In this document: positions 1-8,825 of the stretch, one piece after another
Layout of the letters: every line of letters starts with the position of its first letter
Numbering within the stretch: position 1 is the stretch's first letter
Origin: Christiangramia bathymodioli
GTDB lineage: Bacteria; Bacteroidota; Bacteroidia; Flavobacteriales; Flavobacteriaceae
DNA: 64,000 nucleotides
Assembly: GCA_009735695.1 (NCBI GenBank)
Contig: SRSL01000002.1
Location: forward strand, 1 to 64,000
Reading direction: 5' to 3'
Translations under genes and position numbers: made by a program
Notes under the pieces: model-generated
Database searches by the model: none
Seen by the model: the letters and a program-made list of their open reading frames with translations, nothing else
What the model was told of the DNA's origin: nothing

Positions 1-107
<107 letters not shown>

Positions 108-113
108 CCTTTG

Positions 114-147
114 AAACCCCTTCAGTAATCCTGAAGGGGTTTTTTTA
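114..147 (+). terminator. Rho-independent terminator of the rrn operon
   Basis: A perfect 12-bp stem (114-125 with 131-142) around a 5-nt loop is followed by a run of T. It starts 7 nt after the 5S rRNA. Confidence 0.93.
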
Positions 148-183
148 TTGAATAAAGTCAATAAGTACTTTTCTTTTTTTCAT

Positions 184-213
184 AAAAAAAACAGCCACAA
201 AGGACTGCTTTAT
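184..213 (-). terminator. Possible terminator of the minus-strand lipoprotein gene
   Basis: Read on the minus strand, an imperfect GC-containing hairpin with wobble pairs is followed by eight T. It lies just downstream of the stop codon of the gene at 231-1223. The stem is weak, so the call is tentative. Confidence 0.45.
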
Positions 214-230
214 TTAATAGGATTAAAATC

Positions 231-1223
231 TTATTCTATAGTGAATTCTACATATAAACCTCTTCCTACCGGATCATCAACCTCTGCCACTAAGGCGTAA
301 TCTCCTTTTTGAAGAACTGCAGTAAAATAACCTGTTGAACCCGCCGGTAATTCCTGGACTCCGCCCATAAAAGTAAAACCTTCAGGTACAGGAGCCATTA
401 ATCCTTCCAGGTCGTCTCCAATATATAACCAGTTCATCCAATTGTTCAGTTTGCTGGTATTTTCTTCTGAAAAACCATTTTCGAATTTTACCAGATGCAC
501 ATCATGTCCTAAAAGATTTCCATAGGCAGTCTGGTCCAGATAATCTACTGAGAAAGTATGATTTCCTGGTCTGTTAATATTGCCCAATAAGGAGATATTA
601 TCAGTAGAAACCTCAATGGTTACATTGGCATCAGGTTCTTTCCTGTTATTATCTTCTTCGGTTACTTCTAATTCGGTTATCATACCATTATAGGAGTGGA
701 ATTTACCATTTCTGCCTTTTACATAACATTCAACCACATAGTTCCCGGGTTGCATATCTAAAGTGGTGTGAGAAGAACTATAAGGAGATATCATTCCTGA
801 TCCTCCCAGAATACTCATATTTCCATACCATGCCGGAAGGCCTCCAAATCCTTCTGCACCAAAGGCATTAGCGAAGTCACCTTCCCGATAGTAGTCCATA
901 CCCGCCTGGAAAACGGGAGTAACCTCTTCAAGGTAATCCTCCAGGGTTTTATCTTCAGGTAATTGCAATAAAAGAAAGAAGTGTGTCATTCCGCTTTCGT
1001 TCTTATACTTGAAATTCGTCCAGCCTGAAGGTATTCGGTCTGGCATATCGAAATTTAAACCAGTAGAAGTAATTTTAACCGACTCGGTAGAATTCACATT
1101 CAGATCTGCAGTTTCGAACTCTGAATAGTCTGGCTCATTAGTACAGGATATTCCGGTGATGAATAGCAGGCAAATTACCATGCTCAGGAATATCCTGCTC
1201 TTTTTGATTCTTAAGATTGTCAT
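231..1223 (-). CDS. Putative lipoprotein of unknown function
   Basis: A 330-residue protein with a signal peptide ending in a lipobox (ITGISC, Cys27), so it should be a lipid-anchored envelope protein. The mature part is rich in beta-strand-like segments. The stretch around residues 50-195 (a histidine in GMTHFF, then PGNYVVECYV and KFHSYNGM) looks loosely like a cupredoxin or Ig-like sandwich, but no complete copper site can be assigned. A second similar module may occupy residues 200-330, also ending in a 'GDYALVAEV' strand. The shared GxY(V/A)xxxEV pattern hints at an internal duplication. It stands alone between the rrn operon and a divergent two-component system. I do not recognise a characterised family. 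Confidence 0.72.
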   Translation of the reverse strand: MTILRIKKSRIFLSMVICLLFITGISCTNEPDYSEFETADLNVNSTESVKITSTGLNFDMPDRIPSGWTNFKYKNESGMTHFFLLLQLPEDKTLEDYLEEVTPVFQAGMDYYREGDFANAFGAEGFGGLPAWYGNMSILGGSGMISPYSSSHTTLDMQPGNYVVECYVKGRNGKFHSYNGMITELEVTEEDNNRKEPDANVTIEVSTDNISLLGNINRPGNHTFSVDYLDQTAYGNLLGHDVHLVKFENGFSEENTSKLNNWMNWLYIGDDLEGLMAPVPEGFTFMGGVQELPAGSTGYFTAVLQKGDYALVAEVDDPVGRGLYVEFTIE

Positions 1224-1439
1224 AATTATCTAATTTTTGGTTAAACATCTGTAAATTAATTGTTTATATAGATAATCTTTGGGTAGAATGTATAATCGGC
1301 GAACTGAAATATATAGTTTGTATTTCCTGTTTTTAGAAGATGATATATTCAGATTATAAGTGCAATCAAGCCATTCATACAATCTTTTCGTATCGGTATT
1401 TTCTTTTTTGTAAATTAAGGAAGCTAAAAACCTGGCCAA

Positions 1440-2186
1440 ATGATCCGGAGTATCCTTGTAGATGATGAGATTACTGCCATTAAAAGTTTGAAATGGGAGA
1501 TCGAAAAGTACTGTCCCGAGATCGAGGTAGTTCAGCATTTTACCGATCCGGTTGAAGCCATTTCAGGAATTAATACTATTAAACCCGATTGTGTGTTTAT
1601 GGATATTGAAATGCCCGGCCTGGATGCCTTTCAATTACTGAATAGACTAAGCTTTAAGGATTTCGACCTGATCTTTACTACGGCATATGACAATTATGCC
1701 ATTAAAGCCTTTCGGGAAGAAGCTACCGATTATCTTCTAAAGCCTATAGATCCCGAAGATCTGAGCCTTGCAGTTGAACGGGTGAAGAAACGAAAGCAGG
1801 AAAACAGCCTGGGAAAAGCATTTCAGGATCTGGTATCCAACACGAATTTATCTCAAAAGAATAATGATAAAATTCCTCTTCATTTCGCAGACAGGACACT
1901 GTTCCTCAAAATTTCTGAGATCATTTTTTGTAAATCTGATGGGAACTACACCGAGATCTTTCTTAAAAATGGTCAAAAAGAAGTGCTTTCCAAAAAGCTC
2001 AAATATGTGCAGGAGCTTATTAATGATCCAGTTTTTTTCAGGGTACATCATTCCTACCTGGTAAACCTAAAATACATTCAAGAATATTTTAAAAATGAAG
2101 GTCATTACCTGGTACTGGAAGATGGTTCCTCGATTCCGGTTGCCAGGTCCAGGAAAAAGGAGCTTTTAGAATTTCTCAATTCCTAA
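1440..2186 (+). CDS. LytTR-family response regulator
   Basis: A DNA-binding response regulator of 248 residues. The N-terminal receiver domain (about 1-120) has the acidic pair D8/D9, the phosphoacceptor D55 (FMDIEMPG) and the conserved K101 (LLKP). The C-terminal half (about 145-248) is a LytTR domain with the typical FYRVHHSYLVNL-like stretch (here FFRVHHSYLVNLKYI), which binds DNA through beta strands rather than a helix-turn-helix. The start ATG at 1440 gives a complete receiver domain. The gene is followed 9 nt later by a LytS-type kinase, so the two form a two-component system. Targets cannot be read from the sequence; in other bacteria such pairs control surface or nutrient-uptake genes. 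Confidence 0.93.
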   Translation: MIRSILVDDEITAIKSLKWEIEKYCPEIEVVQHFTDPVEAISGINTIKPDCVFMDIEMPGLDAFQLLNRLSFKDFDLIFTTAYDNYAIKAFREEATDYLLKPIDPEDLSLAVERVKKRKQENSLGKAFQDLVSNTNLSQKNNDKIPLHFADRTLFLKISEIIFCKSDGNYTEIFLKNGQKEVLSKKLKYVQELINDPVFFRVHHSYLVNLKYIQEYFKNEGHYLVLEDGSSIPVARSRKKELLEFLNS

Positions 2187-2195
2187 TTCAAAAAG

Positions 2196-3698
2196 GTGTT
2201 TGTGATAGATTTTCCCGATTTTCTTGTTAAGCCTAATGAAAGCGGTTTCATCACCTTCCTTATGGGGATACTTTTTATTCTGGGTGTTTATCACCTCCTC
2301 TTATATTTTCAGCAGGGTATCAAGTCCTATTTATATTATTCCATCTACCTGCTACTTGTTTTTTTATCGATGTTGACCGTGGATACCCACAGTTTTCTTT
2401 ATGATATTTCCAGCTCCTGGCAATACCTTCTGGATGCAGTTGACCTGTTTGTGGTTGAATGTTCCTATGCGGTTTATTTCTTTTTTGCTTTTGCGTTTCT
2501 GGATATGCATGAGCATTCACCTAAATGGAATCGAGGCATTCTTTTAGCGACTAAGATTTTCCTGGTTTTTTGCCTTTTTGTGGAGATACTTTTTTTGATT
2601 TCCGGAGAACAAAAATTTGAAAGCTTTGGTTACCTATTCTTTTTGTTCTACATCCCAATTTTGTCTTTGATCGCCTATTATCCAATTTTCAAACTTTCCA
2701 GTGACCTCAGGTATTATATCATTTTTGGTTCGCTGATACTTTTTACGACTTCCATGGTTCCGGTTTTTCTGTATATCATGGGAATTATGAACCCGGAAAA
2801 TTCTATGATTGGCTACGGAATCTTTTACTGCGGGCTAATTCTTGAAAACACGGTTTTTTCCCTTGGACTTGGGCATAAGCAGAAAAGAATCCTTCAGGAG
2901 AACGAAAGGGCGAATAAAGAAATCAGGAGGCAGCTAGCTGAAAATGACACATTACGAGAAGAAATAGAAATTCAGTTTAAGCAAAACCTTCAGTTACTGG
3001 AAGAAAAAGCTGAAAAGGAGAAGCTGGAAAAACTGAAGGCAACTTACGAGAAAGAAATGGCAGAGCTAAAGATTTCCGCATTAAAGAATCAAATGAATCC
3101 GCATTTCATTTTCAATTCCCTTAATGCCATAAAGCTCTATATCATCGATAACGATATTGATAACGCGGTTTTCTATCTGAATAAATTTTCAAAGCTTATC
3201 CGCCGTATTCTTGCTTCCACCCGAATCAAACAAATATCACTTTCCGAAGAAATCGAAATTGTAAAATTATACCTAAGTATTGAGAATATCAGGTTTCAGA
3301 ATGAAATCAACTATTCGGTTGAAATAGGGGAGGAAGTGAATACAGATACCATTCAAATACCTTCACTGATCCTGCAACCTTTTCTGGAAAATTCCATCTG
3401 GCATGGTCTGCCAGGGAGAAAGGGAGAAAAAATTATTAAGCTGAAAATCTCAAAGGAAAACGAGCAATTCCTGCTAATTTGTATCGAAGACAACGGAATT
3501 GGCCGGGAAGCCGCTCAAAAAATCAAGAAGAATAAATTACATAAACGAGAATCACTGGGAATAAAAATTACAAAAGAACGTCTGAAAAGTTTTTTCAGAA
3601 ACTCCACTAATAACTATAAGCTCGAATTTATCGATTTAAAGGATGAAACTGGAAAGCCAAAGGGTACTAAAGTTTTGCTTAAAATTCCGCTGGAATAA
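2196..3698 (+). CDS. LytS-type sensor histidine kinase with seven-helix membrane domain
   Basis: About 500 residues. Residues 1-230 contain about seven hydrophobic helices with short loops, resembling the 7TM sensor regions of Bacteroidota kinases. Residues 235-295 form a charged coiled coil, followed by a His_kinase domain (PF06580 type) with phosphoacceptor H303 in NQMNPHFIFNSLN. The ATP-binding domain shows LQPFLENSIWHGL (N box) and EDNGIGRE (G1 box). The start is GTG at 2196 or GTG at 2202; neither has a strong ribosome site. It presumably phosphorylates the LytTR regulator encoded just upstream. Its last 20 nt overlap the convergent GNAT gene. Confidence 0.9.
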   Translation: MFVIDFPDFLVKPNESGFITFLMGILFILGVYHLLLYFQQGIKSYLYYSIYLLLVFLSMLTVDTHSFLYDISSSWQYLLDAVDLFVVECSYAVYFFFAFAFLDMHEHSPKWNRGILLATKIFLVFCLFVEILFLISGEQKFESFGYLFFLFYIPILSLIAYYPIFKLSSDLRYYIIFGSLILFTTSMVPVFLYIMGIMNPENSMIGYGIFYCGLILENTVFSLGLGHKQKRILQENERANKEIRRQLAENDTLREEIEIQFKQNLQLLEEKAEKEKLEKLKATYEKEMAELKISALKNQMNPHFIFNSLNAIKLYIIDNDIDNAVFYLNKFSKLIRRILASTRIKQISLSEEIEIVKLYLSIENIRFQNEINYSVEIGEEVNTDTIQIPSLILQPFLENSIWHGLPGRKGEKIIKLKISKENEQFLLICIEDNGIGREAAQKIKKNKLHKRESLGIKITKERLKSFFRNSTNNYKLEFIDLKDETGKPKGTKVLLKIPLE

Positions 3699-4227
3699 TT
3701 TCGGAATTTAATTTTGCGAAGATTGCTACATCGATAAATTTGCCATTTTTCATTTCAGACTCCTGCATAGTTCCTTCATGAAGGAACCCCAATTTTTGCA
3801 GAACCCTGGACGAATTGGAATTTCCTCCTTCCACATATGCCTCTAGCCTGTGTAATTTCATATCCTGAAAAAGATGATCTATTACGGCTTCAGCAGCCTC
3901 TTTTGTAAAACCTTTTCCCCAATATTCCGGTAGTAACCAAAATCCTATTTCAGCTTTTTTATGTTCCGGGTGATGATCGTTGATGCCTATGGCTCCACAA
4001 AATTCATTGGATCTTTTCTCCCGAATGCTCCACCACCTGCCAGCACCCGATTTCTCTAAATTGGAATACCAGTTCATTTGTTCTTTGGTCTCCTCGAAGC
4101 TTGTATAATTCACTCCATAAAACCGGATCACTTCAGGATGAGATAAACCTTTATAAATATTACGCTGGTCTTGATCAGTAATTTTTTGGAGGATAAGTCG
4201 GGAAGTTTCCAGTTCAGGGATTTGCAT
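3679..4227 (-). CDS. GNAT acetyltransferase, RimJ/RimL type
   Basis: A 182-residue GNAT protein beginning IPELETSRLILQKIT, the usual opening of the RimJ/RimL-like branch that acetylates N-termini of ribosomal proteins or small amines. The acetyl-CoA region is seen in 'EIGFWLLPEYWGKGFTKEA' followed by 'NSNSSRVLQKLGFLHEG'. It is convergent with the histidine kinase and its 3' end overlaps that gene by 20 nt. The substrate cannot be predicted. It is separated from the DUF779 gene upstream on the same strand by a terminator, so it is probably transcribed on its own. Confidence 0.88.
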   Translation of the reverse strand: MQIPELETSRLILQKITDQDQRNIYKGLSHPEVIRFYGVNYTSFEETKEQMNWYSNLEKSGAGRWWSIREKRSNEFCGAIGINDHHPEHKKAEIGFWLLPEYWGKGFTKEAAEAVIDHLFQDMKLHRLEAYVEGGNSNSSRVLQKLGFLHEGTMQESEMKNGKFIDVAIFAKLNSEIIPAEF

Positions 4228-4263
4228 TTTATTGACACTTTCTCAATTATGGCTAAAAATAAG

Positions 4264-4293
4264 AAAAGCCGGCAACTCTGCCGGCTTTTAATT
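4264..4293 (-). terminator. Terminator of the aldehyde dehydrogenase/DUF779 operon
   Basis: A perfect 11-bp inverted repeat (4264-4274 with 4279-4289) with a 4-nt loop, ending in T residues when read on the minus strand. It lies just after the stop of the DUF779 gene. Confidence 0.88.
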
Positions 4294-4313
4294 GCAACTT
4301 TGCTGCAAACAAT

Positions 4314-4697
4314 TCAATCCATAAACTCTTCACCCTGCTTAATTGGTTGAAGATCTTCGAGTTCTTCAGCTTTGAATAACCTGGATTTAATAACAAAACG
4401 AACCCCCATAGGGATTTCAAGAGAAAAACTGGAACCTCTTCCGTTTGTGACATCTACCAAAAGATGGGTGTGTTTCCAGTATTCGAACTGGTCCCGACTC
4501 ATGAAGAATTCGCAACCATGAACCGTTCCCAGCCACACATCATTCTCGTTCAGTAAAAGATCTCCTTTTTCGAGGCACATGGGAGAAGATCCATCACAGC
4601 AACCACCGCTCTGGTGAAACATTAAATCTCCGTGGCGCTCCTTCAGCTGGTCCAGAACCTTAGCTGCATCGTTTGTTATATCTACTCTTTTATGCAT
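4314..4697 (-). CDS. DUF779 family protein, partner of aldehyde dehydrogenase
   Basis: A 127-residue cytosolic protein with the hallmark DUF779 stretch FHQSGGCCDGSSPMC near residues 27-41 and 'EYWKHTHLLVDV' later. The adjacent cysteines and the histidine suggest a metal or redox site, but this is inference. It begins 2 nt after the stop of the aldehyde dehydrogenase gene, so the two are translationally linked. DUF779 genes are repeatedly found next to this class of acetaldehyde dehydrogenase, and a maturation or accessory role is usually assumed without proof. Confidence 0.9.
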   Translation of the reverse strand: MHKRVDITNDAAKVLDQLKERHGDLMFHQSGGCCDGSSPMCLEKGDLLLNENDVWLGTVHGCEFFMSRDQFEYWKHTHLLVDVTNGRGSSFSLEIPMGVRFVIKSRLFKAEELEDLQPIKQGEEFMD

Positions 4698-4699
4698 TT

Positions 4700-6223
4700 C
4701 TAGAAGAATCCCATTGGTTTCTTGTCATAAGAGATAAGCATATTCTTGGTTTGGCGGTAGTGAGATAACATCATTTTGTGGTTTTCACGACCAATACCAG
4801 ATTTCTTATAACCTCCAAAAGGAGCGTGAGCAGGGTAGTTGTGATAATTGTTCACCCAAACGCGTCCGGCTTTGATAGCCCTTGATATTTTGTAAGCCTG
4901 GTGCATATCTCTGGTCCACACTCCTGCACCAAGTCCGTATAGGGTATCATTCGAAATTTCGATGGCTTCAGCTTCATCTTTAAAGGTGGTTACACAAACT
5001 ACCGGTCCAAATATTTCTTCCTGGAAGACTCTCATTTTGTTGTTTCCTTTTAGAATAGTTGGTTTAATATAATAACCGCCTTCCAATCCTTCATTAAAGG
5101 CTTTTTCTCCTCCGGTTAGAACTTCACAGCCTTCTTCTTTCCCGATATTGATATAATTTAGGATCTTCTCATATTGATCGTTAGAGGCCTGTGCTCCCAT
5201 CATGGTTTCAGAGTCCAGCGGATGACCAAGTTTAATGGCTTCGGTTCTTTCGATCACACGTGCTATGAATTTATCATAGATGCTTTCCTGTATGAGTAAT
5301 CTGGAGGGACAGGTACAAACTTCACCCTGGTTTAGCGCGAACATGACTGCACCTTCGATACATTTGTCAAAGAAGTCATCATCGGCTTCCATAATACTTT
5401 CGAAGAATACATTAGGAGATTTGCCTCCAAGCTCTAGGGTAACCGGGGTGATATTTTTTGATGCATACTGCATGATCAATTGCCCGGTTGTGGTTTCCCC
5501 GGTAAAGGCAACCTTATTGATCCTAGGGCTGGAAGCTAAGGGTTTCCCAGCTTCAGCACCAAAACCGTTCACGATATTTAGCACACCTGCAGGAAGTACA
5601 TCTTCAATAAGCTCCATCAGCAAAAGAATACCAACCGGTGTTTGTTCAGCAGGTTTTAAGACCACGCAATTCCCGGCAGCAAGTGCGGGTGCAAGTTTCC
5701 AGGCAGCCATCAGGATTGGAAAGTTCCATGGAATGATCTGTCCAACTACGCCCAATGGTTCGGTAACATTTACACAAACCGTATTTTCATCCAGTTCACT
5801 AACCGAGCCTTCCTCGGCCCTGATCACTCCTGCAAAATATCTGAAATGGTCTACAGCAAGAGGCATATCGGCAGCCATAGTTTCTCTAACTGCTTTTCCA
5901 TTATCCCATGTCTCGGCCCTGGCCAGGTCTTCCAGGTTTTCTTCCATGATATCAGCAATCTTCAATAAAAGATTACTACGATAGGCTGCTGAAGAATTAT
6001 TCCATTCTGGAGCAGCTTTCCAGGCTGCATCAATGGCCTTATTGATGTCTTCTTCAGTAGATCTGGCGACCTTAGTAAAGCTATTTCCATCTACGGGGGA
6101 GATATTATCGAAATATTCGCCCTTGACCGGTGCGGTCCATTTTCCTCCTATGAAATTATCATAGCTGTCTTTGAACTTTGGTTTCTGGATTTGCTTTTTC
6201 TCGGTCGTTTGTGTTGTACTCAT
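4700..6223 (-). CDS. NAD(P)-dependent aldehyde dehydrogenase (ExaC/AcoD-like)
   Basis: A 507-residue aldehyde dehydrogenase of the usual family length. Visible sites are the cofactor region IIPWNFP (163-169), KPAEQTP (190-196), the catalytic base E264 in LELGGKSPN and the nucleophile C303 in NQGEVCTC. The N-terminus and the neighbouring DUF779 gene match the acetaldehyde/chloroacetaldehyde dehydrogenase group, which oxidises short aldehydes to acids during alcohol or acetoin breakdown. It leads a two-gene operon. The ATG at 6223 is preceded by a 224-nt gap with no gene and no clear promoter. Confidence 0.93.
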   Translation of the reverse strand: MSTTQTTEKKQIQKPKFKDSYDNFIGGKWTAPVKGEYFDNISPVDGNSFTKVARSTEEDINKAIDAAWKAAPEWNNSSAAYRSNLLLKIADIMEENLEDLARAETWDNGKAVRETMAADMPLAVDHFRYFAGVIRAEEGSVSELDENTVCVNVTEPLGVVGQIIPWNFPILMAAWKLAPALAAGNCVVLKPAEQTPVGILLLMELIEDVLPAGVLNIVNGFGAEAGKPLASSPRINKVAFTGETTTGQLIMQYASKNITPVTLELGGKSPNVFFESIMEADDDFFDKCIEGAVMFALNQGEVCTCPSRLLIQESIYDKFIARVIERTEAIKLGHPLDSETMMGAQASNDQYEKILNYINIGKEEGCEVLTGGEKAFNEGLEGGYYIKPTILKGNNKMRVFQEEIFGPVVCVTTFKDEAEAIEISNDTLYGLGAGVWTRDMHQAYKISRAIKAGRVWVNNYHNYPAHAPFGGYKKSGIGRENHKMMLSHYRQTKNMLISYDKKPMGFF

Positions 6224-6447
6224 AATTTTAAAATTTTTAATTAGTAAAAAGACAAGTGCATTCGTGATCCAGGAAGGTTAGGAGGGAGTGGAAAAAAGGT
6301 TGAAATGCCTTTCTCACAAAAGCTATTTAATATACTAATAATAGCTTAAAAATCAGATGCTTTTAATGAGTAAATCGGAAAAAATTCAGTTGATATTTTA
6401 GAAATCTGAAATTGATTAGAAATATGGCAAGAAAGATCTAAATACGA

Positions 6448-6876
6448 TTAACTTTTAATGAAATCGCTGAAATCTTTAAAGAATTCTTCCAGCTGAATCA
6501 TGTTTTTAGCCAGAAATGTTTTTACAACAGGCCAGTCGGCTTCTTTATGAATACTCACATTATCAAGCTGAACGTAAACCCGGGAAATGATCTTTCCTTC
6601 CGGAAGCTCGTAATTGGCATCTAAGATCACATCTGGTAAATATTCTTCGGCAAGTATCTTCTGAAGGGACTGTATCTTTTCAAAATAATAGGCCCGAATA
6701 AGCTCATCTTCATCTGAAATATCCAGCGAGACCTGGGCTTTTTTCCGGTCAAAAGTGAATTTGAGCTGGATCTCCTTCATTCTGGTATTGTACAGCAGCC
6801 ATTTATGCGGAAATTCTTTTCCGAAGCTGGTCCAGAATTCCTGCCTGATCCTTTTTGATTCTTCCCTGCTGAACAT
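6448..6876 (-). CDS. DUF4268 domain-containing protein
   Basis: A 142-residue soluble protein with no signal peptide. The order of segments (SREESKRIRQEFWTSFGK at the start, then YYFEKIQ, and WPVVKTFLAKNMIQLEEFF at the end) fits DUF4268, a domain often found alone or at the end of nuclease-like proteins in Bacteroidota. No catalytic motif is visible. It lies 1 nt from the ZIP transporter gene on the same strand and is probably co-transcribed with it, but no functional link is known. Confidence 0.83.
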   Translation of the reverse strand: MFSREESKRIRQEFWTSFGKEFPHKWLLYNTRMKEIQLKFTFDRKKAQVSLDISDEDELIRAYYFEKIQSLQKILAEEYLPDVILDANYELPEGKIISRVYVQLDNVSIHKEADWPVVKTFLAKNMIQLEEFFKDFSDFIKS

Positions 6877-6877
6877 T

Positions 6878-7603
6878 TTAAATGAAATAGGCTAAAAGTA
6901 TCCCGAGGATCACTACTCCTAGCTTGGTGGCGTTAAAAGAATGATTCTTTGAAGACTCAAAGAGGATGGTAGTAGACACATGAAGAAAGATCCCAATTAC
7001 CACCGCGTTCACATACTGGGAGTAATCTTCGATCAATTCAATATTATTCTTGAGCCAGTTTCCTAAGGGAGTCATGGCAGCGAACAGGGCGAGGAACAGG
7101 AATACTTTTGGTTTGCTTAATTTGCTGTGGATCAGAAAAACCGAAAGGATCGCAGCAACCGGGATTTTATGGATCACCACTCCATGCAGTAGATGCGTAT
7201 TCTCATCCAGGGGAAAACCTTCCAGTAAGGAATGCAGGCTTAAACTAACCAGCAGGAGTAATGGAAAGCTCGACTTTTCATGTAAATGCAGATGCCCGTG
7301 TTCCACTCCTTTCGAGAGAAATTCAAGAAAAATCTGCAGTAATAAGCCTAGCATGATAAAGATCCCTATCTCTGAATTTCCGCTTTGATATACGTCGGGT
7401 AATAGTTCCAGGACAGTAACCGAAAGCAGGTAAGCCCCACTGAATGCGAGCAATAATTTAAATCCTGAGGAACTTCCGGGTTTTAAGAACAGTGAGATCA
7501 GGTAACCGGCTACTACCGCGAGTACCGGGAGTAGATAAATATAAAGTTGTGATTGCAAATTCTTCCTGGTTGGTTGAAGGCTGGTAGCGGGAAGTTCTCC
7601 CAA
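6878..7603 (-). CDS. ZIP family divalent metal transporter
   Basis: An inner-membrane protein of 241 residues with about eight hydrophobic helices. The metal path is recognisable in helix IV (LSLHSLLEGFPL) and helix V (HGVVIHKIPVA), where ZIP proteins carry H-x3-E and H-x3-H/K patterns. A histidine-rich loop (HGHLHLHEKS) precedes helix IV and could bind zinc on its way in. Zinc, iron or manganese uptake is likely, but the ion cannot be told from sequence. The ATG at 7603 lies 29 nt from a minus-strand -7 box that overlaps the rlmL promoter region. A later internal start is possible because the first 15 residues are polar. Confidence 0.87.
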   Translation of the reverse strand: MGELPATSLQPTRKNLQSQLYIYLLPVLAVVAGYLISLFLKPGSSSGFKLLLAFSGAYLLSVTVLELLPDVYQSGNSEIGIFIMLGLLLQIFLEFLSKGVEHGHLHLHEKSSFPLLLLVSLSLHSLLEGFPLDENTHLLHGVVIHKIPVAAILSVFLIHSKLSKPKVFLFLALFAAMTPLGNWLKNNIELIEDYSQYVNAVVIGIFLHVSTTILFESSKNHSFNATKLGVVILGILLAYFI

Positions 7604-7631
7604 CTATCCGGCAATAATTATAGTTACCCTA

Positions 7632-7650
7632 CAAAATTAACTTATTTTTG
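7632..7650. promoter_or_regulatory. Overlapping divergent -7 boxes for the ZIP gene and the rlmL-like gene
   Basis: CAAAATTA at 7632-7639 is TAATTTTG on the minus strand, and TATTTTTG at 7643-7650 lies on the plus strand. Both fit the Bacteroidota -7 consensus TAnnTTTG and point to the divergent genes starting at 7603 and 7671. No clear -33 TTG is present for either. Confidence 0.5.
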
Positions 7651-7670
7651 TCGTTCTATAAAGCAGGATT

Positions 7671-8825
7671 ATGGCGAATAACTATAAGATGATCGCGAAG
7701 ACCCTTTACGGTTTTGAAGCGATTCTGGAAAAGGAATTGTTAGACCTTGGAGCGATGGATGTTAAACAGGGTAACCGTATGGTTAGTTTTGTAGGTGATA
7801 AAGGATTTATGTACAAGGCAAATCTGTGCCTTAGAACTGCCATTAAGATCCTGAAGCCTTATAAAAGTTTCAAGGTAAATTCGGAAGAGGAACTCTACGA
7901 TAACATCAAGAAATTACCCTGGGAGGATTTTCTGGATGTTAACGGAAGTCTTGCCATCGACTCTGCCGTACATTCCGATATTTTCACGCATTCCCAGTAT
8001 GTAGCGCTTAAATCGAAGGATGCGATCGTAGATCGATTCAGGGAGAAATTTGGGAAAAGGCCCGATGTGGATCTCGATTTTCCAGATCTGCGTATCAATA
8101 TTCATATTGAAAAGAATTATTGTAATGTGTCGCTGGATAGTTCTGGTGATTCGCTACACAAACGTGGTTATCGCGGAGCTACCAATATTGCTCCGATAAA
8201 CGAAGTTTTCGCTGCCGGTTTATTATTGCTTTCAGGTTGGCAGGGGCAATGCGATTTCCTGGATCCTATGTGCGGGAGTGGTACCATTCCAATCGAGGCG
8301 GCCATGATCGCCTGTAATATTCCGCCGAATTTGAACCGAAAGGAATTCGCCTTCGAAAAATGGAAAGACTGGGATGAAGACCTCTTTGAAAAGATCGAGG
8401 AGTCTTCCATGAAAAAGATAAGGGATTTCAAATTCAAGATCAGAGGTTTTGATAAGGCTCCTTCAGCAGTTATGAAAGCCAAGGAAAATGTGAAGAATGC
8501 AAACCTTACCGATTTTATAGAAATCCATAAACAGAATTTCTTTGACACCAAAAAGGAGAACGAAGACTATTTACATATGGTGTTTAATCCGCCTTATGGG
8601 GAAAGGCTTGAAATTAATGTGGAGGAATTTTATTCGAAAATAGGAGATACGCTTAAGCAGAATTACCACGGAACCCATGCCTGGTTCTTTACTTCGAATT
8701 CTGAAGCTATCAAGAGCGTTGGCCTACGAGCATCACGAAAAATCAAGTTGTTCAATGCCGGGCTAGAGGGAAGATTGTTGAAATATGTGATCTACCAGGG
8801 ATCTAAAAAAGCAGCGAAGAATTAA
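7671..8825 (+). CDS. THUMP-domain rRNA methyltransferase (RlmL N-terminal type)
   Basis: A 384-residue protein that matches the guanine-N2 methyltransferase half of RlmL, which makes m2G2445 in 23S rRNA. Residues about 1-160 hold the ferredoxin-like and THUMP RNA-binding region. Residues 165-380 hold a Rossmann methyltransferase with the SAM motif DPMCGSGTIPIEAA (198-211) and the catalytic NPPYGERL motif (306-313). The second methyltransferase domain (RlmK) of the enterobacterial fusion is absent, as is normal for such short homologues. A -7 box lies about 20 nt before the ATG, giving a very short leader. It is convergent with the DUF6048 gene and abuts it with no gap. Confidence 0.92.
   Translation: MANNYKMIAKTLYGFEAILEKELLDLGAMDVKQGNRMVSFVGDKGFMYKANLCLRTAIKILKPYKSFKVNSEEELYDNIKKLPWEDFLDVNGSLAIDSAVHSDIFTHSQYVALKSKDAIVDRFREKFGKRPDVDLDFPDLRINIHIEKNYCNVSLDSSGDSLHKRGYRGATNIAPINEVFAAGLLLLSGWQGQCDFLDPMCGSGTIPIEAAMIACNIPPNLNRKEFAFEKWKDWDEDLFEKIEESSMKKIRDFKFKIRGFDKAPSAVMKAKENVKNANLTDFIEIHKQNFFDTKKENEDYLHMVFNPPYGERLEINVEEFYSKIGDTLKQNYHGTHAWFFTSNSEAIKSVGLRASRKIKLFNAGLEGRLLKYVIYQGSKKAAKN

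Noticed and set aside
1230-1538. Minus-strand reading frame of 102 residues overlapping the LytTR regulator start
   Set aside because: It has no domain, no signal peptide and overlaps the first 99 bases of a well-supported gene on the other strand. The rest of it covers a divergent promoter region.
5280-5984. 234-residue plus-strand frame inside the aldehyde dehydrogenase gene
   Set aside because: It is the mirror of a strongly conserved coding region and shows a serine-rich composition typical of antisense frames. No family resemblance.
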